12,518 nucleotides of DNA, from assembly GCA_028708195.1 (NCBI GenBank), contig JAQVZK010000027.1, forward strand, positions 1-12,518, in the 5' to 3' direction. Below are positions 6,070-12,518 of this stretch, one piece after another (position 1 is the stretch's first letter; the number at the start of each line of letters is the position of its first letter). The notes beneath the pieces are model-generated. The model ran no database searches. It had not been told where the DNA came from and saw only the letters and a list, made by a program, of their open reading frames with translations. Source of the stretch: Desulfovibrio sp. (GTDB lineage Bacteria; Desulfobacterota; Desulfovibrionia; Desulfovibrionales; Desulfovibrionaceae). Position numbers and translations under genes: made by a program.

Positions 6070-7478
6070 CAATAGGCTCCGTACCCCAAAATAACCACGG
6101 GGACAGTCTTGCCCAGAATCCACAAGTCCATCCACACCGACCAGTTGTTGATATAGTACTGGTCAAAATTCACGCGCTCCTGATAGGTCGTGTTATTACG
6201 ACCAGAGACCTGCCATAACCCGGTGATGCCGGGTTTGACCATGCAGTACTCCTCAAAAACAGCACCGTATTTTTTCACTTCTGAATGCACGATGGGCCGT
6301 GGCCCCACAAGGCTCATGTCACCCGTAACAACATTGATAAGCTGGGGCAGCTCATCAAGGCTCAGTTTACGCAGCAGGCGACCCACACGGGTTATACGGG
6401 GGTCACTCTTAAGCTTTCGGTCGCAGGTCCATTCCTGACGCAGGGCAGCGTCGCGAGCCAGCACATCATTGAGAACCTTGTCCGCATCTTGCACCATAGT
6501 GCGAAATTTGAAGATGCTTATTTCTCTGCCATGCTGGCCAATGCGTTTTTGCCTGTAGAAGACCGGGCCGGGGCTGTCCTGTTTTATGACGAGAGCCAGG
6601 GCGGCCCCTAAAGGCAGCAAAACGACGGCCCCCAGAAGGCACAGTACGAGATCAAGGCAGCGCTTGACAAAAAGCCGCCGTTTGTCACGCAGATTCTGGC
6701 GTACCAGGAGCCCCACTGCACTGCCAAGATCGCGCGGGGTCAGCCAGTGCACCCGAAAACCGCCGCCAAATGCCGGCACTACCAAGGTGCTACTGAAGTA
6801 CCGGCAGGCCTCGGTAGTAACGTCTGCATGCTGCGGCTGACCCACTTTTTGCAGAAGCAGGGCCATGGCCTTGGGATACCGCGCCGAAACAGAGCTGAAC
6901 AGCAAGCGCATGTCTTCAGGTCTATCTGGCAGGTCATAAATGGCAGCGGGGTTCAGCCCCCTTTCGGGGTGACGCTTGAGATAGCGCCACAATTCTCGCC
7001 CTTCCCGGCAATGGTCAAAAATAATCAGAGGTTTGCCCCACCAGCGCCTGCGGGAATAAAGGTGCCGACACAGATGGCGTGCCAGGGGCATGGTGAACAG
7101 CGTTGCCACCCAGCTGCCCATGATGACAATGCGTGAGTACGCGTCGCCCATTTTGGACAAAAAAAGAACGGCCAGAATAATGGCGTACAATAGGCTGACC
7201 AACTGAAACAGCGCCTTGAGCTCACGGTGAGGTGCTGGGCTTATGGTCTGGTAAAGCCCAAGCCCGGCCCCAAAAAACGGGCCGAGAAACAGCAGGGGCA
7301 CCACCCAGTGGTATAGCACCTGGTCAAGACCGCCAAAGGCTGCACGCACCCAAAAAACAAACAGGGCCGTTCCAAGAAGGGCCAGCATGTCAAAAAAACA
7401 GAGCAAAAGCTTTTGCGTTGAAATGCCGGTCAGAACGGAAAGCTGTTCCCAGCACGAGGTCTTTGTCATAGTCATCAT
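6069..7478 (-). CDS. wbaP: Undecaprenyl-phosphate sugar-phosphate transferase, WbaP type
   Basis: A 469-residue polyprenyl-phosphate hexose-1-phosphate transferase. Enzymes of this type start O-antigen, capsule or exopolysaccharide repeat units by moving a sugar phosphate (galactose-1-P in the named WbaP) from the UDP-sugar to undecaprenyl phosphate on the inner membrane. About four N-terminal helices (20-135) are followed by a Rossmann-like middle domain. The C-terminal catalytic domain begins with a re-entrant helix ([20 protein letters not shown], from 272), then SPGP at 302-305, KFRTM at 324-328, the catalytic Asp-Glu in DELPQ (375-376), [10 protein letters not shown] at 386-395 and [14 protein letters not shown]. 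The length is the usual one for the large-topology family. ATG codons at 7478 and 7475 are adjacent, with only a weak AGG upstream, so the exact start is open. The sugar specificity is not certain. Confidence 0.9.
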   Translation of the reverse strand: MMTMTKTSCWEQLSVLTGISTQKLLLCFFDMLALLGTALFVFWVRAAFGGLDQVLYHWVVPLLFLGPFFGAGLGLYQTISPAPHRELKALFQLVSLLYAIILAVLFLSKMGDAYSRIVIMGSWVATLFTMPLARHLCRHLYSRRRWWGKPLIIFDHCREGRELWRYLKRHPERGLNPAAIYDLPDRPEDMRLLFSSVSARYPKAMALLLQKVGQPQHADVTTEACRYFSSTLVVPAFGGGFRVHWLTPRDLGSAVGLLVRQNLRDKRRLFVKRCLDLVLCLLGAVVLLPLGAALALVIKQDSPGPVFYRQKRIGQHGREISIFKFRTMVQDADKVLNDVLARDAALRQEWTCDRKLKSDPRITRVGRLLRKLSLDELPQLINVVTGDMSLVGPRPIVHSEVKKYGAVFEEYCMVKPGITGLWQVSGRNNTTYQERVNFDQYYINNWSVWMDLWILGKTVPVVILGYGAY

Positions 7479-7852
7479 GCCTAAAAAAAGCGAGTGGAGG
7501 CTGAAAGCCTAACTGGAGCCAATATTACCCGTTGCAGTTCATTCAGGATAAAACATTCATTTACGTCACCAGACGCACTGTCTAATGCCACATAAATATA
7601 CCATATTCATTCATGCTGCAAATAACAAAATGGCCTCTCGTACCGGCCTTGCGTCAGAGCAAAGCTTCTGTTAGATAAACTTCTTGTTTTGCCGTAGTTC
7701 GCGCCGGGGCAAGCCTGATGCCTGCCTGCACGCGCCTGTGCGTTTACGCGGTATCGCCCGCAGCGCATGCCCATCCTTAGATGGTTGCCGCCATGTGCAC
7801 ACATGGCCCAGCCGCCAACGGCCACCGCCATATTCCGAGGGGGAAACTGAGC
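7479..7852. other. Divergent intergenic region between wbaP-like gene and amino acid ABC operon
   Basis: This 374-base region has two parts. Bases 7520-7630 are AT-rich and hold the likely promoters, including the minus-strand candidate at 7595-7622 and CATTCA repeats at 7540, 7554 and 7608. Bases 7690-7845 are GC-rich and would be the leader of the ABC operon. That part includes a hairpin, GCCATGTG/CACATGGC (7790-7797/7800-7807), about 50 bases before the binding-protein start. For the + strand, a TCTAAT at 7581-7586 is the best -10 by eye, but no good -35 accompanies it. No gene was found here. Confidence 0.5.
7595..7622 (-). promoter_or_regulatory. Candidate promoter for the wbaP-glycosyltransferase operon
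   Basis: On the minus strand TTTGCA (7622-7617) is followed after 16 bases by TATATT (7600-7595), which is preceded by TGG, giving an extended -10 element. Matches are 4/6 and 5/6. It would leave a leader of about 110 bases before the start at 7478. Confidence 0.45.
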
Positions 7853-8596
7853 ATGAAAAAAATTTTTGTCTGCGCACTGCTGGCCGCCGTTATGGCTGCC
7901 GTGCCCGCTTTTGCCAAAAAAAGCTATGTGAACGGCATTGACCCCAACTACCCGCCTTTCGCCTATGTGGACGAAAAGACCGGTCAACCCGCTGGCTTTG
8001 ACGTGGACTCCCTCAACTGGATAGCCAAAAATATGGGCTTTGAAATCACCCACAAGCCTATGGCGTGGGACGGCATCATTCCCGCCCTTGTGGCCAAGCA
8101 GATCGACATGGTTGATTCTGGCATGAGCATCACGCCCGAACGCGCCAAGGTTGTAGAATTTTCTGATCCTTACTGGACAGTGTCACGCGTGTTTCTTGTT
8201 CCGGAAAACTCCACGCTGACTCCGAAGGATGTTTTGAGCAAGAAGGTCAAGCTCGGTGTGCAGCGCGGCACCTCTGAAGCCAATGCCATCAAGCAGGAAC
8301 AGCAGGAAAAGGGCTACCCCTTTGAACTGCGTTTTTATGAATCCGCTCCTCTTGCTGTTGAAGACCTGCTCAACGGCCGCATTGAAGTGGCCCTTATGGA
8401 CGAATTGCCCGCTGACGACGCCATCTCAAAGGGCCGTGCCGTCAAAAAGGCTGGCACCCACGGCGAACCCGACAAGTTTGGCGTTGCCATGCGCAAAGAA
8501 GACAAGGATCTGCAAAAGCTCATCAATGATGGCTACAAGAAGCTCAAGGCCGATCCTTATTGGCAGGAGCTTCAGAAGAAATATCTGAGCAAGTAA
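7853..8596 (+). CDS. Polar amino acid ABC transporter, periplasmic binding protein (family 3)
   Basis: A 247-residue solute-binding protein with a clear signal peptide: MKK, a hydrophobic core and AFA before a cut at about residue 21. The mature part is a family 3 bilobal binding protein: PNYPPFAY at about 31-38, GFDVD at 48-52, SGMSITPER at 89-97 and LMDELPA at 181-187. Arg97 corresponds to the arginine that holds the ligand's carboxylate, and Asp183 to the acid that holds its amino group, so an alpha-amino acid ligand is likely. Which amino acid cannot be told. GAGGGGG lies about nine bases before the ATG at 7853, and the signal peptide fixes this start. It is the first gene of the four-gene operon, followed by a hairpin that may keep its product in excess over the membrane parts. 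Confidence 0.93.
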   Translation: MKKIFVCALLAAVMAAVPAFAKKSYVNGIDPNYPPFAYVDEKTGQPAGFDVDSLNWIAKNMGFEITHKPMAWDGIIPALVAKQIDMVDSGMSITPERAKVVEFSDPYWTVSRVFLVPENSTLTPKDVLSKKVKLGVQRGTSEANAIKQEQQEKGYPFELRFYESAPLAVEDLLNGRIEVALMDELPADDAISKGRAVKKAGTHGEPDKFGVAMRKEDKDLQKLINDGYKKLKADPYWQELQKKYLSK

Positions 8597-8621
8597 TCTA
8601 GGCAATAGCGCTGACTGGCAG

Positions 8622-8654
8622 GCGCGGATCGCCGGAATTTCCGGCGGTCCGCGC
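8622..8654 (+). terminator. Intercistronic hairpin, probable attenuating or mRNA-stabilising element
   Basis: Fourteen paired positions (8622-8635 with 8641-8654, one G-T wobble) surround a five-base AATTT loop. The following bases (TGTTCTGCCC) are only weakly T-rich, so termination would be partial. Its place between the binding protein and the first permease suits differential expression, as is known for other binding-protein operons. Confidence 0.7.
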
Positions 8655-8685
8655 TGTTCTGCCCAACCTACGGCAACTCCCACAT

Positions 8686-9378
8686 ATGGATTCACTCCTT
8701 ATAGTTTACCACGCGCTGCCGTCCATGCTGTCCGGCAGCCTGGTCACAGTTGGCAATGTGACCATCTCTCTTGCGATGGGCCTTGTGCTCGGCGTGCCCT
8801 TGGCTGTGGCCCAGGTGTATGGCGGCCCTTGGCTGCGCCGTTTTGTGGCGCTTTATGTGTGGTTTTTTCGCGGCGTGCCCATTCTTGTGCTGCTCTTCTT
8901 GTGTTACGGATTTTTCATCAGCCTGGGCCTTCCGGCAGATCCTTTTATGATATGCTGCCTTGTGCTCGGTTGCACCAGCACTGCCTACCAGTCGCAAATT
9001 TTTCGCGGGGCCATTGAAAGCCTGCCGCAGGGGCAGCTCAATGCGGCCCGTGCTCTTGGCATGGGCGAAACCACCGGTATCTGCAGCATTATTCTGCCAC
9101 AGGCCATGCGCCTTTCCATACCGGGCTGGGCCAACGAATTTTCAATCCTGCTCAAGGACTCGGCCATCTGCTACGTTCTTGGCACACAGGATATCATGGC
9201 CAGAACATCCTTTGTGGCCGCACGCACGCACGAACATCTGGCCCTTTACGCGGCGGCGGGCTGTATTTATTTTCTGCTGACTCTGGTGGTGCTGAAAGTT
9301 CTGCGCCGGCTGGAAGAAAAAGTCCATGTGCCGGGCTATTCCTCTGGAATGAGCATGGAAGGCATGGGTGTGGGATAA
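8686..9378 (+). CDS. Polar amino acid ABC transporter, permease subunit 1 (HisM/GlnP type)
   Basis: A 230-residue inner-membrane permease. An N-terminal helix pair (about 12-45, with LSGSLVTVGNVTISLAMGL) leads to the WFFRGVPILVLLFL segment (59-72) and then the cytoplasmic coupling loop (about 119-142). There NAARALGMGETTGICSIILP is the EAA-type motif that docks onto the ATPase. Further helices follow, with NEFSILLKDSA at 150-160, a hallmark of this polar amino acid family. The start at 8686 has no clear Shine-Dalgarno, so its expression may depend on weak initiation. It ends three bases before the ATPase gene. It probably pairs with the second permease (10142-10810) as a heterodimer. Confidence 0.9.
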   Translation: MDSLLIVYHALPSMLSGSLVTVGNVTISLAMGLVLGVPLAVAQVYGGPWLRRFVALYVWFFRGVPILVLLFLCYGFFISLGLPADPFMICCLVLGCTSTAYQSQIFRGAIESLPQGQLNAARALGMGETTGICSIILPQAMRLSIPGWANEFSILLKDSAICYVLGTQDIMARTSFVAARTHEHLALYAAAGCIYFLLTLVVLKVLRRLEEKVHVPGYSSGMSMEGMGVG

Positions 9379-9381
9379 GCC

Positions 9382-10140
9382 ATGAATGTGGACGAACAAG
9401 CTATTCTGCGCATTGAGGGCATCTCCAAGATGCTGGGCGGCAAGCCCATTCTGAACAATTGCAGCCTTTCGGTACGCCGCGGCGAACTCAAGGTGCTCAT
9501 TGGTCCTTCGGGTGCGGGCAAAAGCACGTTACTGCAGAGCATCAACTGCCTTATCCCACCGGACAAGGGCGAGATTTACCTTGAAGGGCAACGGCTTGAC
9601 CGCACGAGCAAACCCGCCTTGTGTGCCTTTCGCGCTCAGGTAGGCATGATCTTTCAGGATTTCAACCTGTTTGACCATCTTACCGCTGAAGAAAACGTGG
9701 CCATTGCTCTGCGCAAGGTGCGCGGCATGAATCATAAGGACGCCAAAGCCCGGGCGCATGAAGAGCTCGCCCGCGTGGGGCTTGCCCGCCGCGCCCTGCT
9801 CTACCCGGCGCAACTTTCTGGCGGCCAGAAACAGCGAGTGGCTATGGCGCGCGCCCTGGCTATGGACCCCAAGGTCATTTTGCTGGACGAGCCCACCTCT
9901 GCCCTTGACCCGGAACTGGTGGGCGAAGTGCTGGCCGTCATACGCGACCTTGCTGGCGGCGGCATGACAATGATCATGGCCACCCACCAGATGGACTTTG
10001 CCCGCGCTCTCGCCACGGAAATCATATTTATGGAGCAGGGCAAGCTCATTGAGCAGGGGGCACCCGACGTGCTTCTGGCAGAAGGCTCCACCACGCGCAC
10101 GCGTGACTTTTGCCAACGCCTGCTGGAGATGGGGGGCTAG
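9382..10140 (+). CDS. Polar amino acid ABC transporter, ATP-binding subunit (GlnQ/HisP type)
   Basis: A 252-residue cytoplasmic ATPase that drives the importer as a dimer. Walker A is GPSGAGKST (41-49), the Q-loop is in MIFQDFNLFDHLT, the ABC signature is LSGGQKQR (145-152), and Walker B is VILLDEP (165-171) with catalytic Glu170. The switch histidine is in THQMDFAR. Residues are those of the PAO/HisP group; the usual glutamine-then-glutamine of the Q-loop reads Q-D here. It begins three bases after permease 1 and its TAG is one base from permease 2, so all are translated from one message. Confidence 0.95.
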   Translation: MNVDEQAILRIEGISKMLGGKPILNNCSLSVRRGELKVLIGPSGAGKSTLLQSINCLIPPDKGEIYLEGQRLDRTSKPALCAFRAQVGMIFQDFNLFDHLTAEENVAIALRKVRGMNHKDAKARAHEELARVGLARRALLYPAQLSGGQKQRVAMARALAMDPKVILLDEPTSALDPELVGEVLAVIRDLAGGGMTMIMATHQMDFARALATEIIFMEQGKLIEQGAPDVLLAEGSTTRTRDFCQRLLEMGG

Positions 10141-10141
10141 C

Positions 10142-10810
10142 GTGCTGGACACGGCCTTTTTCAGCACCGAGCTCATACCTGCCCTCAACAAGGGCTTGCT
10201 CGTTTCGCTGGCTCTCATCATCCCTGCTGGCAGCCTGGGCTTTGTGGGCGGCGTGCTTCTTGGTTGCGCGCGCTCCTTTGGGCCCCGCTGGGTGCGCCGC
10301 CTTGGCGACGGCTTCACCGCCATTGTGCGCGGTGTGCCCCTTGTGGTGCAGTTGATGATGATCTACTACGCGCTGCCCAAGATCGGTATTTTTTTCCCGC
10401 CTTACGGGGCCGCACTCACAAGCTTTACTCTCTGCACAGCGGCTTATCAGAGTGAATATGTGCGCGGGGCCCTGCTTTCCATCCGTCAGGGGCAGATTCG
10501 CGCCGCAGAAGCGCTGGGTTTCAGCACATGGCAGACTGTCGCCTGGATAGTCATTCCACAGGCTGCCCGTCGCGCCCTGCCCGGCTGCGGCAATGAAATA
10601 ATCTACCTCATCAAGTACAGTTCTCTTGCCTATCTTGTGACCTGTATGGAACTTATGGGCGAGGGCAAGGTTGTGGCTTCGGACACGTTTCGCTTTACCG
10701 AAGTTTTCGTCACGGTGGGAGCCTATTATCTGGGCATGGTAACCCTGGCCACCTTCCTTTTGCGCTGGCTTGAAAAACGGTTTCACGTGCCGGGCTTCGG
10801 CGCCCGTTAA
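10142..10810 (+). CDS. Polar amino acid ABC transporter, permease subunit 2 (HisQ/GlnP type)
   Basis: A 222-residue permease of the same family as the one encoded at 8686-9378 but clearly different in sequence. It shows VRGVPLVVQLMMIYYALP (about 62-79), the coupling loop AAEALGFSTWQTVAWIVIPQA (from 121) and NEIIYLIKYSSLAYLV (151-166). The start is a GTG at 10142, one base after the ATPase TAG, with a G-rich run (GGAGATGGGGGG) just upstream. No ATG in this frame is closer than one deep inside the ATPase gene. Two non-identical permeases are expected to form a HisQM-like pair. Confidence 0.9.
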   Translation: MLDTAFFSTELIPALNKGLLVSLALIIPAGSLGFVGGVLLGCARSFGPRWVRRLGDGFTAIVRGVPLVVQLMMIYYALPKIGIFFPPYGAALTSFTLCTAAYQSEYVRGALLSIRQGQIRAAEALGFSTWQTVAWIVIPQAARRALPGCGNEIIYLIKYSSLAYLVTCMELMGEGKVVASDTFRFTEVFVTVGAYYLGMVTLATFLLRWLEKRFHVPGFGAR

Positions 10811-10838
10811 AGCGGCGTTTCTCCACAAAAATTCCATA

Positions 10839-10882
10839 AAAAAACAAGGCCGTGCGTTACAACGCGCGGCCTTGTTTTTTTT
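10839..10882. terminator. Bidirectional intrinsic terminator of the ABC operon
   Basis: CAAGGCCGTGCGT (10845-10857) pairs with ACGCGCGGCCTTG (10862-10874), with one G-T wobble and a TACA loop. A run of eight T follows on the + strand and a run of A precedes it, so it could also stop transcripts from the minus-strand gene at 11005. Confidence 0.9.
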
Positions 10883-10940
10883 AACAGCAACAGTCAAGAG
10901 TTCCAGATAATACACTGAAATAAGACAAGAGTTTTATGAG

Positions 10941-10979
10941 GTTGGGGAGGCCTCTTTTGCAAAAGGGGCCCTCCCCAAC
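10941..10979. repeat. Long imperfect palindrome after the ilvA stop
   Basis: GTTGGGGAGG... (10941-10959) pairs with ...CCTCCCCAAC (10960-10979) with a single bulged base and one wobble. The centre is the palindrome CTTTTGCAAAAG. It lies 26 bases beyond the minus-strand stop and has no strong T-run, so it may protect or partly terminate that message, with the T-rich terminator at 10839-10882 behind it. Confidence 0.6.
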
Positions 10980-11004
10980 AAAACGCTTCAAAACCAAACA
11001 GCCC

Positions 11005-12518
11005 CTAGTCTTCGTGCCAGCCGAGGAACATTTTGTATGCGGGGTTGTCCGTCTCTTCCACATGGGGGTAGCCCATACGTTCAACCCTTTGCAAGAAGTC
11101 TTCAAAGGCTTCGCGCTTTTCTTCCGGGGCCTCAAAGCCCACCAGCACCCGGCCAAAATCCGCACCGTGATAGCGGTACTGAAACAGCGTTATGCTGAAG
11201 TCCACGCGCATGGCGTCCATAAAGTCCAGCAGGGCACCTGGCCGCTCGGGAAAGGTAAAGCGCAGCAGCCGTTCGTGCAGTATCTGGGGCGCGTTGCCGC
11301 CCACAAGGTGCCGCAGGTGCATCTTGACGAGTTCGTTATCCGTCAGGTCAATGGCCTCAAAGCCTTTGCCGCGCAACTCTGTGAGCACTTCTGCCACATC
11401 GTCGCGCCCGCTGATCTTGATGCCCACCAGCACCCGCGCTTTTTCCGGGTCAGAAAACCGCGTGCACAATTCGGTGATGTTGCGGTTGCCGAAAGAGGCG
11501 CACAAAGCGCGAAAACTGCCCACAGCTTCGGGGATGGTCACAGCCAGAAGGGCCTCGCGGTGCGCGCCGATTTCTGACCTGTCCACAACGTGGCTCAGAC
11601 GGTCAAAATTCATGTTGGCACCGCTGACGATGGCCACCAGGGTGGCATCGCGCAGACCGCTGTCAGCCGCGTAAGCGCGCAGGCCAGCCAGGGCCAGAGC
11701 GCCAGCCGGCTCGGCCACAAGGCGCGTATCTTCAAAGATATCCTTTATAGCACCACAGATGGCGTCGGTATCCACAACGATGATGTCGTCCAGTAAGTCG
11801 CGGCACAGGTCAAAGGTATGTTCACCTACAAGCTTCACGGCCACACCGTCGGCAAAGAGGCCCACATCATTCAGTTCCACTCTGTGCCCTGCCATGACCG
11901 AACGGCGCATGGCGTCCGAATCCACAGGTTCCACACCGATGACACGGATTTCTGGGCGCAGATTCTTGATGTAGGCCGCAACACCAGCCGCCATGCCGCC
12001 ACCGCCAATGGGAACAAAGACCGCGTGGATATCGCCGGGGTGCTGGCGAAGGATTTCCATAGCAATGGTGCCCTGACCAGCAATGACATCAGGATCATCA
12101 AACGGCGGAATATAAATGCAGCCCGTTTCCTTGATAAGATCAAGCGTATGCTGCCAGGCATCACTGAAGGACTCGCCAGAAAGAACGACCTGTCCGCCCA
12201 GCCGACGCACCGCGTCCACCTTGATGGCGGGTGTGGTTACGGGCATGACAATAATGGCCTCACAGCCAAGCTTGCGCGCGGCCAGGGCCACACCTTGAGC
12301 ATGGTTTCCCGCTGAAGCCGCAATGACACCGCGCCGTAGATCTTCTGGCGAAAGGCGGGCCATCTTGTTGTACGCGCCGCGCAACTTGAAGGAAAAAACA
12401 GGCTGATAGTCTTCGCGCTTGAGCAAAATTCGGTTGCCAAGACGCCGGGAAAGGGTCTTGGCTTCTTCAAGAGGGGTCTCCACCGCCACGTCATAAACGC
12501 GGCTCAACAGTATGCGGT
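11005..12518 (-). CDS. ilvA: Threonine ammonia-lyase, biosynthetic long form, N-terminus outside window
   Basis: A PLP enzyme that deaminates threonine to 2-oxobutanoate, the first step of isoleucine synthesis. SFKLRGA (codon for the PLP lysine at 12387-12385) and the glycine loop GGGGMAAG mark the catalytic domain. Late in that domain comes SGANMNFDRL. The C-terminal part carries two ACT-like regulatory domains, beginning at about PEAVGSFRALCASFGNRNIT and RFTFPERPGALLDFMD, which in the long-form enzyme give isoleucine feedback inhibition. It is about 500 residues within the window. The frame remains open to base 12518 with no stop, and the upstream residues (RILLSRVYD) resemble the family's N-terminal helix. 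The TTG at 12507 is therefore probably internal and the true start lies beyond the edge. It reads toward the ABC operon terminator. Confidence 0.95.
   Translation of the reverse strand, partial: RILLSRVYDVAVETPLEEAKTLSRRLGNRILLKREDYQPVFSFKLRGAYNKMARLSPEDLRRGVIAASAGNHAQGVALAARKLGCEAIIVMPVTTPAIKVDAVRRLGGQVVLSGESFSDAWQHTLDLIKETGCIYIPPFDDPDVIAGQGTIAMEILRQHPGDIHAVFVPIGGGGMAAGVAAYIKNLRPEIRVIGVEPVDSDAMRRSVMAGHRVELNDVGLFADGVAVKLVGEHTFDLCRDLLDDIIVVDTDAICGAIKDIFEDTRLVAEPAGALALAGLRAYAADSGLRDATLVAIVSGANMNFDRLSHVVDRSEIGAHREALLAVTIPEAVGSFRALCASFGNRNITELCTRFSDPEKARVLVGIKISGRDDVAEVLTELRGKGFEAIDLTDNELVKMHLRHLVGGNAPQILHERLLRFTFPERPGALLDFMDAMRVDFSITLFQYRYHGADFGRVLVGFEAPEEKREAFEDFLQRVERMGYPHVEETDNPAYKMFLGWHED

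Noticed and set aside
7607..8053. Minus-strand open frame opposite the binding-protein start
   Set aside because: It covers a clear signal peptide and binding-protein sequence on the other strand and has no domain of its own.
12505..12507. TTG as start of the threonine ammonia-lyase
   Set aside because: The frame stays open to the window edge and the residues before it fit the family's N-terminal helix, so the gene is taken as running off the window.
1..12518. tRNA, rRNA, CRISPR array, insertion sequence or attachment site
   Set aside because: None was seen on reading both strands: no regularly spaced repeats, no transposase-like product, no cloverleaf-like stretch in the intergenic DNA.

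Overview
The window looks like chromosomal DNA from a GC-rich, probably Gram-negative, anaerobe-type bacterium. Gene content (a stand-alone FeoA, degenerate HMA proteins, acetyl-CoA synthetase, a WbaP-type transferase) and codon use suggest a sulfate reducer of the Desulfovibrionaceae. That placement is an inference from general resemblance, not a proof. No rRNA, tRNA, CRISPR array, transposase or phage gene was seen.

Layout from left to right. (1) 1-491: the C-terminal end of an acetyl-CoA synthetase on the + strand, closed by a bidirectional terminator (511-544). (2) 565-4739: a metal-handling cluster. A divergent minus-strand gene encodes a degenerate HMA-like domain joined to a hydrophobic tail. 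Facing away from it on the + strand are an orphan feoA, an 84-residue one-helix membrane protein, a 715-residue P1B-like ATPase and a 95-residue degenerate HMA-like protein. The last overlaps the ATPase gene. Three separate copies of a cysteine-poor, HMA-like module (signature G-R-x-R-x-R) are thus built around one pump. A perfect 17-bp hairpin (4841-4877) ends the cluster and serves both strands. (3) 4912-7478, minus strand: a two-gene surface-polysaccharide operon, a WbaP-type undecaprenyl-phosphate sugar-phosphate transferase followed, with a one-base overlap, by a family 9 (heptosyltransferase-like) glycosyltransferase. (4) 7853-10810, + strand: a complete polar amino acid ABC importer in the order binding protein, permease, ATPase, permease, with a strong intercistronic hairpin after the binding protein and a bidirectional terminator at the end. 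(5) 11005 to the right edge, minus strand: a long-form biosynthetic threonine ammonia-lyase (IlvA) with two C-terminal ACT-like domains; its start lies outside the window.

How the parts fit. The most interesting part is the metal cluster. The ATPase has all the P-type catalytic motifs, but its membrane metal motif is Ser-Cys-Ala instead of Cys-Pro-Cys, and its N-terminal HMA-like domain has no CxxC. It comes with a small one-helix protein reminiscent of the mycobacterial PacL partners of CtpC-type pumps, and with a FeoA but no FeoB. This suggests a transition-metal transport system (iron, manganese or zinc are candidates) in which FeoA, the one-helix protein and the HMA-like proteins are accessory or regulatory subunits. 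The metal and the direction of transport cannot be read from sequence alone. The remaining genes look like ordinary housekeeping or surface functions.
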